53,020 nucleotides of DNA from a virus, in the IMG/VR virus record IMGVR_UViG_3300043419_000168, positions 1 through 53,020 of that record; one strand, written 5' to 3'. Position numbers and translations under genes: made by a program. This document shows positions 14,264-24,817 of this stretch, one piece after another (within the stretch, counting starts at the first letter, position 1; each line of letters starts with the position of its first letter). The notes under the pieces are model-generated. The model searched no databases and was not told the DNA's origin. It saw only the letters and a list, made by a program, of their open reading frames with translations.

Positions 14264-16834
14264 ATGGCAAATTCATCGCTATTAAAATCATCATTGCACA
14301 ACTCCATTGCTGAGGGGTTGTTCAATGAGATTCAGACACGTTCTTCTCGTTATTACTACTTTTTAGGTAAAACTTTAGAGTGGTCAAACGAAGTTACTCC
14401 ACCATTTCCTATTGATAGTTTCGACTATGAGTTGCAAACTCGTAATGAAATTATTACTATGAAAGAAATTAAATCCACCGACGTAGCGTTTATTGTTAAT
14501 CGTGTTGATTGGGTTTCTGGAACTGTGTATGATATGTATGATGATAATTATGATGATGAACTTGACGGTATCAATTTAATTTCTGGTGGATTTGGTTATG
14601 CCGATCCTCCTACAGTGACAATCACTGGCGGTGGTGGTACTGGTGCCACAGCAGTTGCTTCTATCGTAGAAGGTGTTGTTATTGATATAACAATAACGAA
14701 TGCTGGTCGTGGTTATACATCAGCACCAACTGTCGCATTAACTGGTGGTGGTGGCGAAGGTGCTTTAGCTCAGGCTGTTATATCAAAAACACCATCTGGT
14801 GTTCAAAGAATGGAAGACGCAAACTTCTATGTTATGACAGACGAATACAACGTGTATAAATGTCTAGATAATAACTTAGGTGCAGAATCTACATATAAAC
14901 CAGTAGGTACTACTGTCGATCCAGTTATTATGCCAGATGGATATATGTGGAAATATTTGTATAGTATTCCAATCGCATTACGTAATAAGTTTTTAACAGA
15001 CGTGTATATGCCAGTAGTTACTGCTCTTCGTGGACAGTTCTACTCTAATGGTGGTATCGAAACTGTTCAAATTTTAAGTGGTGGACAAAATTATACTTCT
15101 GCTGCGATAACTTTGCAGGGAGATGGTAATAGAGAAAGTGATCCTCTATTCATAACAGGAACTACAATTACTTCTGGTGGCAGTTCTTATACTGGCGGTG
15201 CAACTGTTGAAATAGATCCACCGATCTCATCAAATGCGTGGATTGATGGAACTACAGTTCTTCTCGGTCAAAAAGTTAATCACAATGGTAACATTTACGA
15301 AGTGACATTACCAGGTGTTTTAGACACACCTGCACCTACTCACAGAATGGGTATCGTTGCTAACGGAACTGCTGCGTTAAAGTTCATTGGTGCAACTGCT
15401 AGAGCTGAAGCTATTGTTACTGGTGGTGTTGTTACTGCAGTAAACTTAATTGGTGGCGTAAGAGAAGTTAATATGACCAATGGTGGTTCTGGTTATACAT
15501 CAGCACCTGCGGTAACTTTCTCTGGTGGGTCTGGATCTGGTGTAGTTGCAACTGCGGTTATGATCGGAACTTCAGTTTCTCATGTTGTAATTTCAAACTT
15601 TGGTGATGATTTTACTTCTGTGCCAACTGTAGTTTTCGGAAACCCGTGGGCAGCAACAACTACATATACAGTTGGCCAGCAAATTTTCCAATCAAATAGA
15701 TTATATACTGTTACTGTTGCAGGAACTACAAGTTCAACCCCACCGACACATACTTCTGGTGCAGTTCTTAATGGTACTGCAGAATTGACTTATGCAGGAG
15801 AAACTGCTTCTGGTGTTGCAGTATTACGTTATGGTTATGGATACTCTGCTTTACCAGACGTTTTAATTCAACCAGTTTCTGGTGGTTCTGGCGCAGCATG
15901 TTATTTCTCTGGTGTTAAATCTGAAGCTAAGTTAATACCAAGAATTCAAGATGGTCAAATAGTTGGTGTTCAGATTGATGATCCAGGTGTTGGTTATACG
16001 TATGCTAATATCTCAGTTACTGGTGATGGTATTGGCGCAGAACTACAGGCAGACTTATCTCCTGGCGACATCAATACTCTACAAGCCAACACTGAATTGT
16101 TGACACCAGATGGTAGAATTATGTCATATAAAGTTACTTCTGGTGGTTTCGGATACGCAGCAGCAACTGTAACTATCGAGGGTGATGGTAATGGCGCAGC
16201 AGCTGAGGCTGTCATTGAGGGCGGTAAGATTGTTAAAATTAGAGTAATTAATTATGGTACTGGATATCGTTGGGCAAGAGTAACTATAACTGGTAACGGA
16301 TACGGAGCTAAGGCTCGTGCTATCATTACTGTTTATGGTGGTCATGGTAAAGATTCTATCAATGGTTTATATTGCAGAACATTGATGTTTTACACTAACG
16401 TCTCTAAAGATAAAAACCAAGGATTCGACGTAAACAACGACTTTCGTCAGGTTGGTATTATTAAAAACCCAAGAAAATATGGAACAACATATAAATTAGA
16501 TTCAGCTATTGGATCTGCATGTTGGGTTGTTACAGGAAGTATTAACACAAGTAATTTTGAACAAGACATGATTATTCGTTTAGCTTCAAATAATGCAAGA
16601 TTCAGAATTGTTAATTTGACAGCTAACTCTGCGTTACTGCAATCATTGGATAACGCAGCCCCTACGATTGGTGGGGTTATGGTAAATGAAAGTGCGCAAA
16701 CATTTGGTATCGCTGGTGTAACTGCTCCAACAGCTGATAAATATTCTGGAGATTTATTGTTTATTGATAATAAGCAAGCGTTTACACCGACACAAGACCA
16801 AACAGTTACACTACGAACTGTTATTAAGTTCTAA
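14264..16834 (+). CDS. 8: Baseplate wedge gp8 with inserted Gly/Tyr-rich repeat domains
   Basis: An 856-residue protein, far longer than T4 gp8 (334). Gp8-like parts are visible at both ends: the N-terminal [20 protein letters not shown] and [18 protein letters not shown], the central [16 protein letters not shown] and [14 protein letters not shown], and the C-terminal [19 protein letters not shown]. Between them are about eight β-repeats of the form [12 protein letters not shown] plus Gly-rich turn, near residues 105-165, 270-310, 400-440, 520-545 and 565-690. Two copies of a W-x3-T-x-Y-x2-G...PTHTSG module are also inserted. Gp8 links wedges to the peripheral fibres, so the insertions may decorate the baseplate rim. 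The repeats reappear in gp14 and gp18. Confidence 0.75.
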   Translation: MANSSLLKSSLHNSIAEGLFNEIQTRSSRYYYFLGKTLEWSNEVTPPFPIDSFDYELQTRNEIITMKEIKSTDVAFIVNRVDWVSGTVYDMYDDNYDDELDGINLISGGFGYADPPTVTITGGGGTGATAVASIVEGVVIDITITNAGRGYTSAPTVALTGGGGEGALAQAVISKTPSGVQRMEDANFYVMTDEYNVYKCLDNNLGAESTYKPVGTTVDPVIMPDGYMWKYLYSIPIALRNKFLTDVYMPVVTALRGQFYSNGGIETVQILSGGQNYTSAAITLQGDGNRESDPLFITGTTITSGGSSYTGGATVEIDPPISSNAWIDGTTVLLGQKVNHNGNIYEVTLPGVLDTPAPTHRMGIVANGTAALKFIGATARAEAIVTGGVVTAVNLIGGVREVNMTNGGSGYTSAPAVTFSGGSGSGVVATAVMIGTSVSHVVISNFGDDFTSVPTVVFGNPWAATTTYTVGQQIFQSNRLYTVTVAGTTSSTPPTHTSGAVLNGTAELTYAGETASGVAVLRYGYGYSALPDVLIQPVSGGSGAACYFSGVKSEAKLIPRIQDGQIVGVQIDDPGVGYTYANISVTGDGIGAELQADLSPGDINTLQANTELLTPDGRIMSYKVTSGGFGYAAATVTIEGDGNGAAAEAVIEGGKIVKIRVINYGTGYRWARVTITGNGYGAKARAIITVYGGHGKDSINGLYCRTLMFYTNVSKDKNQGFDVNNDFRQVGIIKNPRKYGTTYKLDSAIGSACWVVTGSINTSNFEQDMIIRLASNNARFRIVNLTANSALLQSLDNAAPTIGGVMVNESAQTFGIAGVTAPTADKYSGDLLFIDNKQAFTPTQDQTVTLRTVIKF

Positions 16835-16840
16835 TAAATA
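16834..16840 (+). promoter_or_regulatory. Late promoter -10 element before the DUF4815 gene
   Basis: ATAAATA directly after the gp8 stop, followed by TAGTAG. A start about 6 nt downstream leaves a leader of about 28 nt before the ATG at 16874. Confidence 0.55.
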
Positions 16841-16873
16841 TAGTAGTAATCAACTTATAGATAAGAGCAAAGA

Positions 16874-19800
16874 ATGATCGATTTCAATACAGAACCGTAT
16901 AATGACGATTACGACGAGAATCAGAAATTTTACCGTATTCTATTCCGTCCAAGTTTCGCTGTGCAAGCCCGAGAGCTTACTCAGATGCAAACTATTTTAC
17001 AGAAACAAATTTCCCGTCATGGTGACCACGTATTCAAACAAGGTGCAATGGTTATCCCAGGACAGATCTCTATCGATAATAAAGCACAGTATGTTAAGCT
17101 AAACCCATTATATGCTGGTGTTGCGGTAGAAACATTCTTATCCAACTTAGAAGGTAAGATCCTTGTTGGCAGTAGCGGTCTAAAGGCAGAAGTTATTAAA
17201 ACTCAAAGCCAAGAAACTACAGAACCAACAACAATTTACGTTCGTTATAAGAACTCTGGTACAAATACAACAACAAAAACATTTGCTCCTGATGAAGTTA
17301 TCACAACAGAAGATTCAGTATATTCTGTTCAAGTATCTCCATTAGAAACAACTCCGACTGGTGTCGGTTCAATTGTAACAATTCAACGTGGTGTTTACTA
17401 CGTTAACGGACACTTCGTTTTAGTTGATACTCATTCTTTAATTTTAGAAAAATATTCTGACACACCATCATATCGTGTTGGTTTGGCTGTTCAAGAAACA
17501 GTTATAACTCCAGAGGATGAAGATAGCTTATTAGACAATGCTCAAAACAGTTATAACTTTGCTGCTCCAGGTGCTCATCGTTATTTCATTGATTTAACAT
17601 TGGCTAAGTTACCTTTAACTTCAGTTGAAGATAAAGACTTTATTGAACTTCTTCGTGTTAACGAAGGTGTTAATCAGAAACAAGTTTCTAAGACAGAATA
17701 TGCTGAATTAGAAAAGACTTTAGCACGCAGAACTTACGACGAATCTGGTGATTACACTGTTCGTGAGTTTGCAATCGATGTTCGTGAACATCGTAATAAT
17801 GATCGTGGCGCATGGACTGGCACTACATCATTCCTATTGGGCGACGTAGTTACTAATGCTGGTAAAACATACGTAGCTAAAAATAATGGAACATCTGTTT
17901 CAATTGCACCGACACATACTTCTGGCACTGCATACGATGGTCCAGGTTCTACTGGTATTAACTGGGAATATAACGAGAACCCAGTTTATAATCGTGGTAT
18001 CTTCAGAACAGGCGATGTCAACAAATTAGCTATTGGTTTGGAGCCAGGAAAAGCATATGTTCGTGGTTACGAAATTGAAAAGATTTCTACAGAATATGTT
18101 GCTGTAAATAAAGCACGCGATTATGTTCAGGCTGATAATGCGTTCGTTACTGCAACAGTCGGTAACTTTATCTACGCAACTAACCTTAATAATCTACCTC
18201 CAATCAATACATTTGACACAGTAGATCTATACAATAGAGTTACTGGATCAGCTGGTCGTGGAACTGCTGTTGGTACTAAAATTGGTACTGCCCGTGTTCG
18301 TTTTATCGAATGGGATAACGGAACTATCGGTTCAGCTTCAGCAGTGTGGAAAGTTTCTCTATTTGATGTTAAATTAAACTCTGGTTACACTTTCGATCGC
18401 CATGTTAAATCTGTATTCTTTAATGGTGGTTCTGCAGCTACAAGTTTTACTGCAGACGTTAATCCAATAACAACTCAGTTAATTGGATCAGTAACTGCTG
18501 CGGGAACTACAGTAACTGGTACTGGAACTTCATTCCAAACAGATTTAATCGTTGGCGATTATATCTCTGTTGCTGGTGGATTATATCGTGTTACTGCTAT
18601 CGCTTCTCAAACATCATTAACGATTGATGCTTCTTTAACTACAACTGGTGCTACATATAGCTTAGTTGAAACTAGATTGATCGAGTCTGATAAAGATAGT
18701 TTAGTATTCTCATTGCCATACTATGCTATTCGTTCTTTAAGAAGTTCTCTTGGAACTAATGATACTTCTTATACAGTTTACGAAAGATTCACAGGAACAA
18801 CTTCTTCCTTATCTGGCGGTAACTGCACATTAACAGTATCAACATCATCTGGTTCTATGGCATCAGGTGCTGTTTCTGGTAACTACATTTTGATTGACAA
18901 TACTACTGGTGATGTTGTGTTACCATCTGCCATTGTTCCATCTGGTGCTTCTGTTACATTTACGATCCCAGGAGCTTATGCATCAAGACCATTCGTAGTT
19001 ATCGGTGCTGTTAATAAAACTGGTTCTACAAATACTGAAAAAACTAAAACTCTTAACAGTGCAACAGTAACATTTACTACTCAGGCTACTGCAACAGCAA
19101 CTACTTTGTCTCTAGGTAAGTCTGACGCGTGGAGAATTGTTTCTATTAAAATGAAGTCTGGAACATTCGCAAGTCCAGGTTCTACTTATGACATTGATAT
19201 TTCAGATCGTTATAGTTTCGATAATGGTCAACGTGCCACTTATTACGATCTAGGTAAAATTAACCTAAAAGATACATTCGTCCCACCATCAGCACCAATC
19301 GAAGTTGTGTTCGAATACTTCACACACTCTACTGGTGACTACTGCTCTGTTAACTCATACCCATCTGAAGTTTCTTACAATGATATCCCAGCTGAGTTGC
19401 GCGATTCATTAGACTTCCGTCCACGAATTGATGATGCAGGAACAACATTCACTGGATCTGGTTCTGCAGTATTAGTACCTAAGCGTGGTGCCGATGTTAG
19501 AACAGACTTCACTTACTACCTATCAAGAAAAGAAAAAGTTGCTGTTGATATCAATGGTAACTTCTTTAGTATTTCTGGAACATCTTCTTTAACTCCTGGA
19601 GAGCCAGAAGATCCAGCTACTGGCATGGTTCTTTACAAGTTAACACTTGAGCCATACACATTCGGCACTTCTTCAGAGAACGTAACTATTTCTAAAGTAG
19701 ACAATAAACGCTACACAATGCGTGATATCGGTAAGCTAGAAAAGCGTATCGATAACTTGGAATACTACACTTCATTATCATTGTTGGAGCAAGAAACTCA

Positions 19801-22800
19801 GTCATTGAAGATTTCTGATTCAACTGGTTTAGATCGTTTGAAGAATGGTTTCATTGTTGATAACTTCTCTGGCCATGGTGTTGGTAATGTATCATCACCA
19901 GACTATAAGTGTTCAGTTGATATGGAGAAAGGCGAACTACGTCCATTCTTCACAATGACCAACGTAAACTTAATCGAGAAGAACTCGAACGACACACAAA
20001 GAGAAGCCAGCAACTACGCTCAATATGGTGATGTTGTAACATTACCAATTCTTGAAGATGTTGTTTTAGTTAAACAAGAATTTGCTTCTCGTTTAGAAAA
20101 CATTAACCCATTCGCTATCTTCACTTTTATCGGTGACGTTAAGATGAACCCAGCTGCCGATGAGTGGTTCGAGGTTGATCGTCGCCCAGATATTGTGAAT
20201 AATATTGAAGGTAACTTCTCAACAATCGCTACACTTGCTGAAAAAGCTGGTGTTCTTGGAACTGTTTGGAACTCATGGCAGACTCAGTGGTCTGGAGTTC
20301 CTGTATCTCAAGGAGTTAGAGGTCTTTCTCGTAGCGAAATCGTTTCACGTTTCGGTAATGGTCCAGCTCGTCAGGTTACAGCTGAGTTCTTCGCAACTGA
20401 AATTGGTCAATCAAGAACTGGTGTTAGAAGTTCTGTTGTAGCTAAAGTTGATAAGCAAGTAGTTGCTGATCGTGTTTTATCTACTGCAGTTATTCCTTAC
20501 ATTCGTTCAAGAAATGTATTAGTTCAGGTTCGTGGTCTAAAACCACAAACTCGTTTCTATCCATACTTCGATAATATCGATGTTTCTTCTTACTGCACTC
20601 CAGCATCTAAGATTACTTACACTGGAACTCAAGCGTTCGACTTTGAAAGTAATGTTGGTGGTACTGCATCAGAAACTGCTCGTAGAATCGCTGGTGATTC
20701 ACAAGTATGTTTGAACAGAGGTGATGTTATCACTGGTGTTACTTCTGGAGCTACAGCGGTTGTTGTTGGAACAGAACTAGACCCAGATACTGGTGCTAAA
20801 GCGTTATTGGTCGTTAACATTATTGGAACATTCCAAACTAACGAACAGATTACTGGTTCTATCACTAACTCAACTGCGACAATCAACTCTGTGTCATTAG
20901 CAACAGTTGGTGGAACTTTAACATCAAATAAGAATGGTAACATTAACTTACTATTCAACATTCCTAACACTGATGCGGTTCGTTTCCGTACTGGTTCTCG
21001 TGAGTTCAAGTTAATCGACAACTCAGTTGCAACTGGTGATTACACTTCTCGTGGTCGCTCAAACTATAGAGCTGAGGGTATTATTGAAACTCGCCAGTCA
21101 TTGGTTAACGCAGTTCGTAACGCAGAAATTGCTCAAGAAGTTGTTCAAGATTCTCAAACTATCATTGAAACTTCTCAGCGTGTTATTTCTGATACTGGTT
21201 GGTATGACCCTCTTGCTCAAACATTCTTGGTTGAGAATAAGGGTGGCGCATTCTTGACAGCTGTTGACATTTTCTTCGCTTCTAAAGATTCACAAATTCC
21301 TGTGACTTTAGAGATTCGTGAAGTTGTTAATGGATATCCAGGTAAGCGTGTTCTACCATTCTCACGTGTAACTCTTAACCCAGAACAGATTAACTTGTCT
21401 ACAACTACAGTAGATCTAGATGGTGTTGCTACTCCTAAGTATGACACACCTACACAATTTAGATTCACTTCTCCAGTTTATGTTCAGGACGCTGGTGAAT
21501 ATTGTATCGTCTTGCAATCTGACTCTAACAAATACAAGTGCTGGATTTCTCAGGTAGGTGATGCTGTTCCAGGAACATCTAGAACTATTTCTGAGCAACC
21601 GTATGCAGGTTCTTTATTCAAGTCTCAGAATGCTTCTACTTGGACAACTGATCAAACACAAGACTTGAAGTTTACTATCCATCGTGCTAAGTTTGATACT
21701 TCAGCTGTTGGAACAGTTCAGTTCGTAAACGATGTTCTACCATATAAGTCTTTAGTGGCTGATCCATTCCAGACTACTACTGGTTCTACAATCGTTCGTG
21801 TATGGCATGATAACCATGGCTTGGTAGCTGGTTCTAAAGTTATTATCTCTGGCGCAACTGGAACTCTAAACGGAATTCCTTCTGCTCAGCTAAACGCAAC
21901 ACATACTGTTGCTAACGTAGATCTAGATTCTTATACGATAACAGTTACTACAGCTGCAACAGCAACTGGTTATGCTGGTGGTTCAACTATCCGTGCAACT
22001 GGTCAGGTTCAATATGATGCTGTTTATCCAATCGCTCAGGTTCAAAGTTTCTCTGAGACATCTGTAAACTACTCAGTTAAAACAACTTCTGGTGCGTCTG
22101 TTGATGGAACTCAAACTGCCTACATTCAGGATGTGAGTTTCGGTGATTGCTTGGCCAATGAAAATAATTACTTCTACAGCCCTCGTTTGGTTGCTTCTGA
22201 AGTGAACGAAAATAATTCTCTTGGTGGTAACAAGTCTGTTACATTCGCAGTTAACCTATCTTCAACTAATGACTCTTTGTCTCCAGTTTTAGATACACAA
22301 AGAATGTCGCTAGTTGCTATTTCTAATAGAATTAACTCTCCTACACACGCTAACGTGGACGTAACTCCAGTAGATTACACAACACTGTTTACTGGTGCGA
22401 CTGGAGCGTTTAGCTTCTCTGGTTCTACAATTACATCAACTAATACTACTGTAAGAAACTTAATTTCTACAATTGGTATCGGTCAATACGTTAAGATTGA
22501 GTCTGCAACAACTTCTGGTAATAACGGACAATTCTTAGTAACTGATTTGACTGATGATGGAACAACAGGAACTATAACTGTATCTGGTGTAACATTCACC
22601 AGCGAAGCAGCTGTTACTGGAACTACAGTATCAACTGTAAACTTGTTCACAGATGAAATTGCACCGATTGGTTCTTCGACTGCTTCTAAGTATGTAACAA
22701 ATGCAGTTAAATTGGCTCTTCCATCAACATTCGTGAAGATCCGTTTTGCAGCTAATGTTCCTTCTGGAGCAGACGTTGATGTTTATTATAAAACTTCTCT

Positions 22801-23020
22801 TGGTTCTACTGGAACACTGGATAAGACTAAATATACTTTAGCAACTCCAGTTGTCCCTGCCGTTAAGGTAGAGAATGGAAATGAAACATTCTACGATGTT
22901 GACTATTCTTTAACTAACCTAAACCCATTCGATACGATTCAGGTTAAGGTTGTTATGAAGTCTACAAATAGTTCTGCAATTCCTAGAATCAAAGATTTAC
23001 GAATTATTGCTTGTGCGTAA
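16874..23020 (+). CDS. Giant DUF4815-type virion structural protein
   Basis: At 2048 residues this is the largest protein of the window. The N-terminal YNDDYDENQKFYRILFRPSF and VQARELTQMQTILQKQISRHG segments are typical of the DUF4815 family of large tail or baseplate proteins in T4-like marine phages. Internal modules include a W-x3-T-x-F...PTHTSG unit near residue 315, a HGLVAGSKVIISG module near residue 1640, a region rich in KRIDNLEYYTSLSLLEQET helix, and long Thr/Ser/Gly β-segments. No enzyme motif is visible. It probably forms a long peripheral fibre or baseplate skirt. The stop overlaps the following small gene (TAATG). Exact role is unknown. Confidence 0.75.
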   Translation: MIDFNTEPYNDDYDENQKFYRILFRPSFAVQARELTQMQTILQKQISRHGDHVFKQGAMVIPGQISIDNKAQYVKLNPLYAGVAVETFLSNLEGKILVGSSGLKAEVIKTQSQETTEPTTIYVRYKNSGTNTTTKTFAPDEVITTEDSVYSVQVSPLETTPTGVGSIVTIQRGVYYVNGHFVLVDTHSLILEKYSDTPSYRVGLAVQETVITPEDEDSLLDNAQNSYNFAAPGAHRYFIDLTLAKLPLTSVEDKDFIELLRVNEGVNQKQVSKTEYAELEKTLARRTYDESGDYTVREFAIDVREHRNNDRGAWTGTTSFLLGDVVTNAGKTYVAKNNGTSVSIAPTHTSGTAYDGPGSTGINWEYNENPVYNRGIFRTGDVNKLAIGLEPGKAYVRGYEIEKISTEYVAVNKARDYVQADNAFVTATVGNFIYATNLNNLPPINTFDTVDLYNRVTGSAGRGTAVGTKIGTARVRFIEWDNGTIGSASAVWKVSLFDVKLNSGYTFDRHVKSVFFNGGSAATSFTADVNPITTQLIGSVTAAGTTVTGTGTSFQTDLIVGDYISVAGGLYRVTAIASQTSLTIDASLTTTGATYSLVETRLIESDKDSLVFSLPYYAIRSLRSSLGTNDTSYTVYERFTGTTSSLSGGNCTLTVSTSSGSMASGAVSGNYILIDNTTGDVVLPSAIVPSGASVTFTIPGAYASRPFVVIGAVNKTGSTNTEKTKTLNSATVTFTTQATATATTLSLGKSDAWRIVSIKMKSGTFASPGSTYDIDISDRYSFDNGQRATYYDLGKINLKDTFVPPSAPIEVVFEYFTHSTGDYCSVNSYPSEVSYNDIPAELRDSLDFRPRIDDAGTTFTGSGSAVLVPKRGADVRTDFTYYLSRKEKVAVDINGNFFSISGTSSLTPGEPEDPATGMVLYKLTLEPYTFGTSSENVTISKVDNKRYTMRDIGKLEKRIDNLEYYTSLSLLEQETQSLKISDSTGLDRLKNGFIVDNFSGHGVGNVSSPDYKCSVDMEKGELRPFFTMTNVNLIEKNSNDTQREASNYAQYGDVVTLPILEDVVLVKQEFASRLENINPFAIFTFIGDVKMNPAADEWFEVDRRPDIVNNIEGNFSTIATLAEKAGVLGTVWNSWQTQWSGVPVSQGVRGLSRSEIVSRFGNGPARQVTAEFFATEIGQSRTGVRSSVVAKVDKQVVADRVLSTAVIPYIRSRNVLVQVRGLKPQTRFYPYFDNIDVSSYCTPASKITYTGTQAFDFESNVGGTASETARRIAGDSQVCLNRGDVITGVTSGATAVVVGTELDPDTGAKALLVVNIIGTFQTNEQITGSITNSTATINSVSLATVGGTLTSNKNGNINLLFNIPNTDAVRFRTGSREFKLIDNSVATGDYTSRGRSNYRAEGIIETRQSLVNAVRNAEIAQEVVQDSQTIIETSQRVISDTGWYDPLAQTFLVENKGGAFLTAVDIFFASKDSQIPVTLEIREVVNGYPGKRVLPFSRVTLNPEQINLSTTTVDLDGVATPKYDTPTQFRFTSPVYVQDAGEYCIVLQSDSNKYKCWISQVGDAVPGTSRTISEQPYAGSLFKSQNASTWTTDQTQDLKFTIHRAKFDTSAVGTVQFVNDVLPYKSLVADPFQTTTGSTIVRVWHDNHGLVAGSKVIISGATGTLNGIPSAQLNATHTVANVDLDSYTITVTTAATATGYAGGSTIRATGQVQYDAVYPIAQVQSFSETSVNYSVKTTSGASVDGTQTAYIQDVSFGDCLANENNYFYSPRLVASEVNENNSLGGNKSVTFAVNLSSTNDSLSPVLDTQRMSLVAISNRINSPTHANVDVTPVDYTTLFTGATGAFSFSGSTITSTNTTVRNLISTIGIGQYVKIESATTSGNNGQFLVTDLTDDGTTGTITVSGVTFTSEAAVTGTTVSTVNLFTDEIAPIGSSTASKYVTNAVKLALPSTFVKIRFAANVPSGADVDVYYKTSLGSTGTLDKTKYTLATPVVPAVKVENGNETFYDVDYSLTNLNPFDTIQVKVVMKSTNSSAIPRIKDLRIIACA

Positions 23021-23247
23021 TGGAAAATTTTCTTAAAGTTCAGGGTCATGATGGCTTGGTTAGAGATACCTCTTCCAATGCCATCATAAATACTAGTATG
23101 GTTGATTATGTTCAATATATGAACCAACGTAAGGCTGCAGAACAAAAAGAAAATATTATAAAGACTCAAGCAGAAGAAATAAATAATATTAAATCAGAGC
23201 TTTCTGACATTAAGCAGATGCTTACTGTGTTACTAAAAGATCGCTAA
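23020..23247 (+). CDS. Small conserved coiled-coil virion-associated protein
   Basis: A 75-residue protein, MENFLKVQGHDGLVRDTSSN onward. The first half has a short VRDTSSNAIINT motif typical of small proteins beside fibre genes in T4-like marine phages. The second half (about residues 40-75) is a Lys/Glu-rich heptad-like helix likely to form a coiled coil. I use the ATG at 23020, which overlaps the upstream stop as TAATG, rather than the TTG at 23011. A trimeric fibre connector or assembly chaperone is plausible but unproven. Confidence 0.65.
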   Translation: MENFLKVQGHDGLVRDTSSNAIINTSMVDYVQYMNQRKAAEQKENIIKTQAEEINNIKSELSDIKQMLTVLLKDR

Positions 23248-23262
23248 GAATAAGGGAAAATA

Positions 23263-24435
23263 ATGGCGACACTCGTTCTCCGACAAGTCAAGGGGTCTCC
23301 TCTTACAAACGCTGAGGTTGATGCCAACTTCACGAATCTAAACAATGAATTATCAACTAAGCTAACAGCTACAGACTATAACGCTGCTGACATTCTCACA
23401 AAACTTAAAACAGTTGATGGGTCTGGTTCTGGTTTAGATTCAGACTTACTAGATGGTCTATCAGCATTATCAACACTTCCTGTACCGACAGATAAGAGCT
23501 CTATCGTAGCTCGTGATTCTTCTGGTAACGCAACCCTAAATGCATTGACTTTGGTTGGTGCTTTAGCTGGAACTTCTGGTACGTTTTCTGGAAATTTATC
23601 AGTTGGAAGTATCACTATCAATGGTGGTTCTATTCCAGTTTCTGTTGGTGGTACTGGTGCAACAAACGCATCGAACGCTAGAGCGAATCTTGGCTTGGCG
23701 ATCGGGTCTGATATTCAGGCTTATGATGATTCGTTGCAAGCTATTTCTGCTGTAACACTGACAGCAGACTCTATTCCATATTTTACAAGTTCTACTGCAG
23801 CTGCAGCAACTACGCTAACTGCCTTTGCCAGAACTCTATTGGATGACGCTAACGCATCAACTGCCAGATCTACTCTTGGTTTAGTTATCGGTACAGATGT
23901 TCAACCATTCGACGCTGACTTGTCTGGATTCTCTGGTTTATCTACCAATGGTATTATTGTTAGAGTTTCCAGCGGTAACATCGTTTCAAGAGAAATTACT
24001 GGTGTTATCGGCGACATCGATGTAGTAAATGGTGATGGTGTTGCTGGTTCTCCAGCTTTATCTGTTGGCGCAAATATTCCTCGTCTAGCTTCTAATAATA
24101 CATTTGCTGGAACTACAAATACATTTGTTAATGTGGTGGCTACCTCTTACCAAACTACTTCTGATGCAAGATTAAAAGAGAATGTTCAAACGCTAAATAA
24201 TGCTGTAGAAGTTGTAAATAGACTTCGTGGTGTTTCATATACAAGAAACGGTAAACCAGAAATTGGTCTTATTGCACAAGAAGTTGAGGCTGTTATTCCA
24301 GAGGTTGTTGGTGAATCTGGTGAATATAAGACAGTTTCTTATGCTAACATTGTTGGTTTATTGATCGAAGCTATTAAAGAACAACAAAAAACTATTAAAG
24401 AATTAACTACTCGCGTAGAGAACTTGGAGAAATAA
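23263..24435 (+). CDS. Tail fibre with C-terminal S74 self-cleaving chaperone
   Basis: A 390-residue fibre. The N-terminal LRQVKGSPLTNAEVDANFTN is a common fibre attachment motif, followed by β-repeats (VGGTGATNASNARANLGL occurs twice in related form). The last 90 residues match the intramolecular chaperone/peptidase S74 domain: Ser300-Asp301-Ala-Arg-Leu-Lys, EIGLIAQEVEAVIPEVV and VSYANIVGLLIEAI, ending in a coiled-coil helix. S74 domains trimerise the fibre, then cut themselves off at the conserved Ser. This fibre is probably host-binding. It is followed 1 nt later by the Cys-rich gene. Confidence 0.85.
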   Translation: MATLVLRQVKGSPLTNAEVDANFTNLNNELSTKLTATDYNAADILTKLKTVDGSGSGLDSDLLDGLSALSTLPVPTDKSSIVARDSSGNATLNALTLVGALAGTSGTFSGNLSVGSITINGGSIPVSVGGTGATNASNARANLGLAIGSDIQAYDDSLQAISAVTLTADSIPYFTSSTAAAATTLTAFARTLLDDANASTARSTLGLVIGTDVQPFDADLSGFSGLSTNGIIVRVSSGNIVSREITGVIGDIDVVNGDGVAGSPALSVGANIPRLASNNTFAGTTNTFVNVVATSYQTTSDARLKENVQTLNNAVEVVNRLRGVSYTRNGKPEIGLIAQEVEAVIPEVVGESGEYKTVSYANIVGLLIEAIKEQQKTIKELTTRVENLEK

Positions 24436-24436
24436 T

Positions 24437-24805
24437 ATGCCTGTAAGCGCAACTGGATTTAAAATTTCGTCTGGAGCAGACCTTAATGGTGTGTTCTGGG
24501 GATGGCAGGGTGATACTGGAAATCGTGGTGTAAACGACAGTAATGGTAACTGCGGATGGAACTGTGCATGTAACGCATGTAACTCAGCATGTAACTGTAA
24601 CTGTGGTAACTGCGACGCTGCTGACTTAGCATTAAACGTACACGTTACTGATTGGCGTTTAAACGTATTCCGCAATACTGCATACAATGATGGTCTCCGT
24701 CACGACTCACAAGAACAATCAATGGGACATTTCAAGTATTTACGTGTTAATTGCAACTGTAACTGTGCATGTAACTGTAACTGTGCATGTAACTGTAACT
24801 GCTAA
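24437..24805 (+). CDS. Cys/Asn-rich structural-like protein, candidate radical SAM substrate
   Basis: A 122-residue protein with 17 cysteines. Residues 1-22 (ATGFKISSGADLNGVFWGW) resemble the opening of small phage tail proteins. A first cluster has Cys at 39, 43, 45, 48, 52, 54, 56 and 59, with Asn and Ala between them. Residues 60-104 are ordinary, with Trp, His and Arg. The C-terminus alternates Cys with Asn or Ala at 106, 108, 110, 112, 114, 116, 118, 120 and 122. The GGAG site at 24426 lies within the end of the fibre gene. There is no leader-peptidase motif, signal peptide or homologue I recognise. A ribosomally made, post-translationally modified tail component is one reading because a radical SAM/SPASM gene lies two genes downstream; a metallothionein-like metal binder is the other. 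Confidence 0.7.
   Translation: MPVSATGFKISSGADLNGVFWGWQGDTGNRGVNDSNGNCGWNCACNACNSACNCNCGNCDAADLALNVHVTDWRLNVFRNTAYNDGLRHDSQEQSMGHFKYLRVNCNCNCACNCNCACNCNC
24752..24802 (+). repeat. Tandem 18-bp repeat encoding the C-terminal Cys-Asn/Ala array
   Basis: Two full 18-bp units (24752-24769 and 24770-24787) and a 15-bp partial unit (24788-24802) encode CNCNCA, CNCNCA, CNCNC. Unit changes are third-position only (TGC/TGT). Asn is always AAC. The structure suggests growth by slippage or unequal recombination. Confidence 0.9.
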
Positions 24806-24817
24806 GGAATAAATTAA

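Noticed and set aside
24193-24199. CTAAATA inside the first S74 fibre gene
   Set aside because: The same string also occurs inside coding sequence at 11482-11488, 42273-42279 and 52034-52040. With no gap, start codon or terminator nearby, these are taken as chance occurrences rather than late promoters.
24540-24802. CRISPR-like short repeats
   Set aside because: The repeats are in-frame Cys/Asn codons within one gene, with no unique spacers of constant length.
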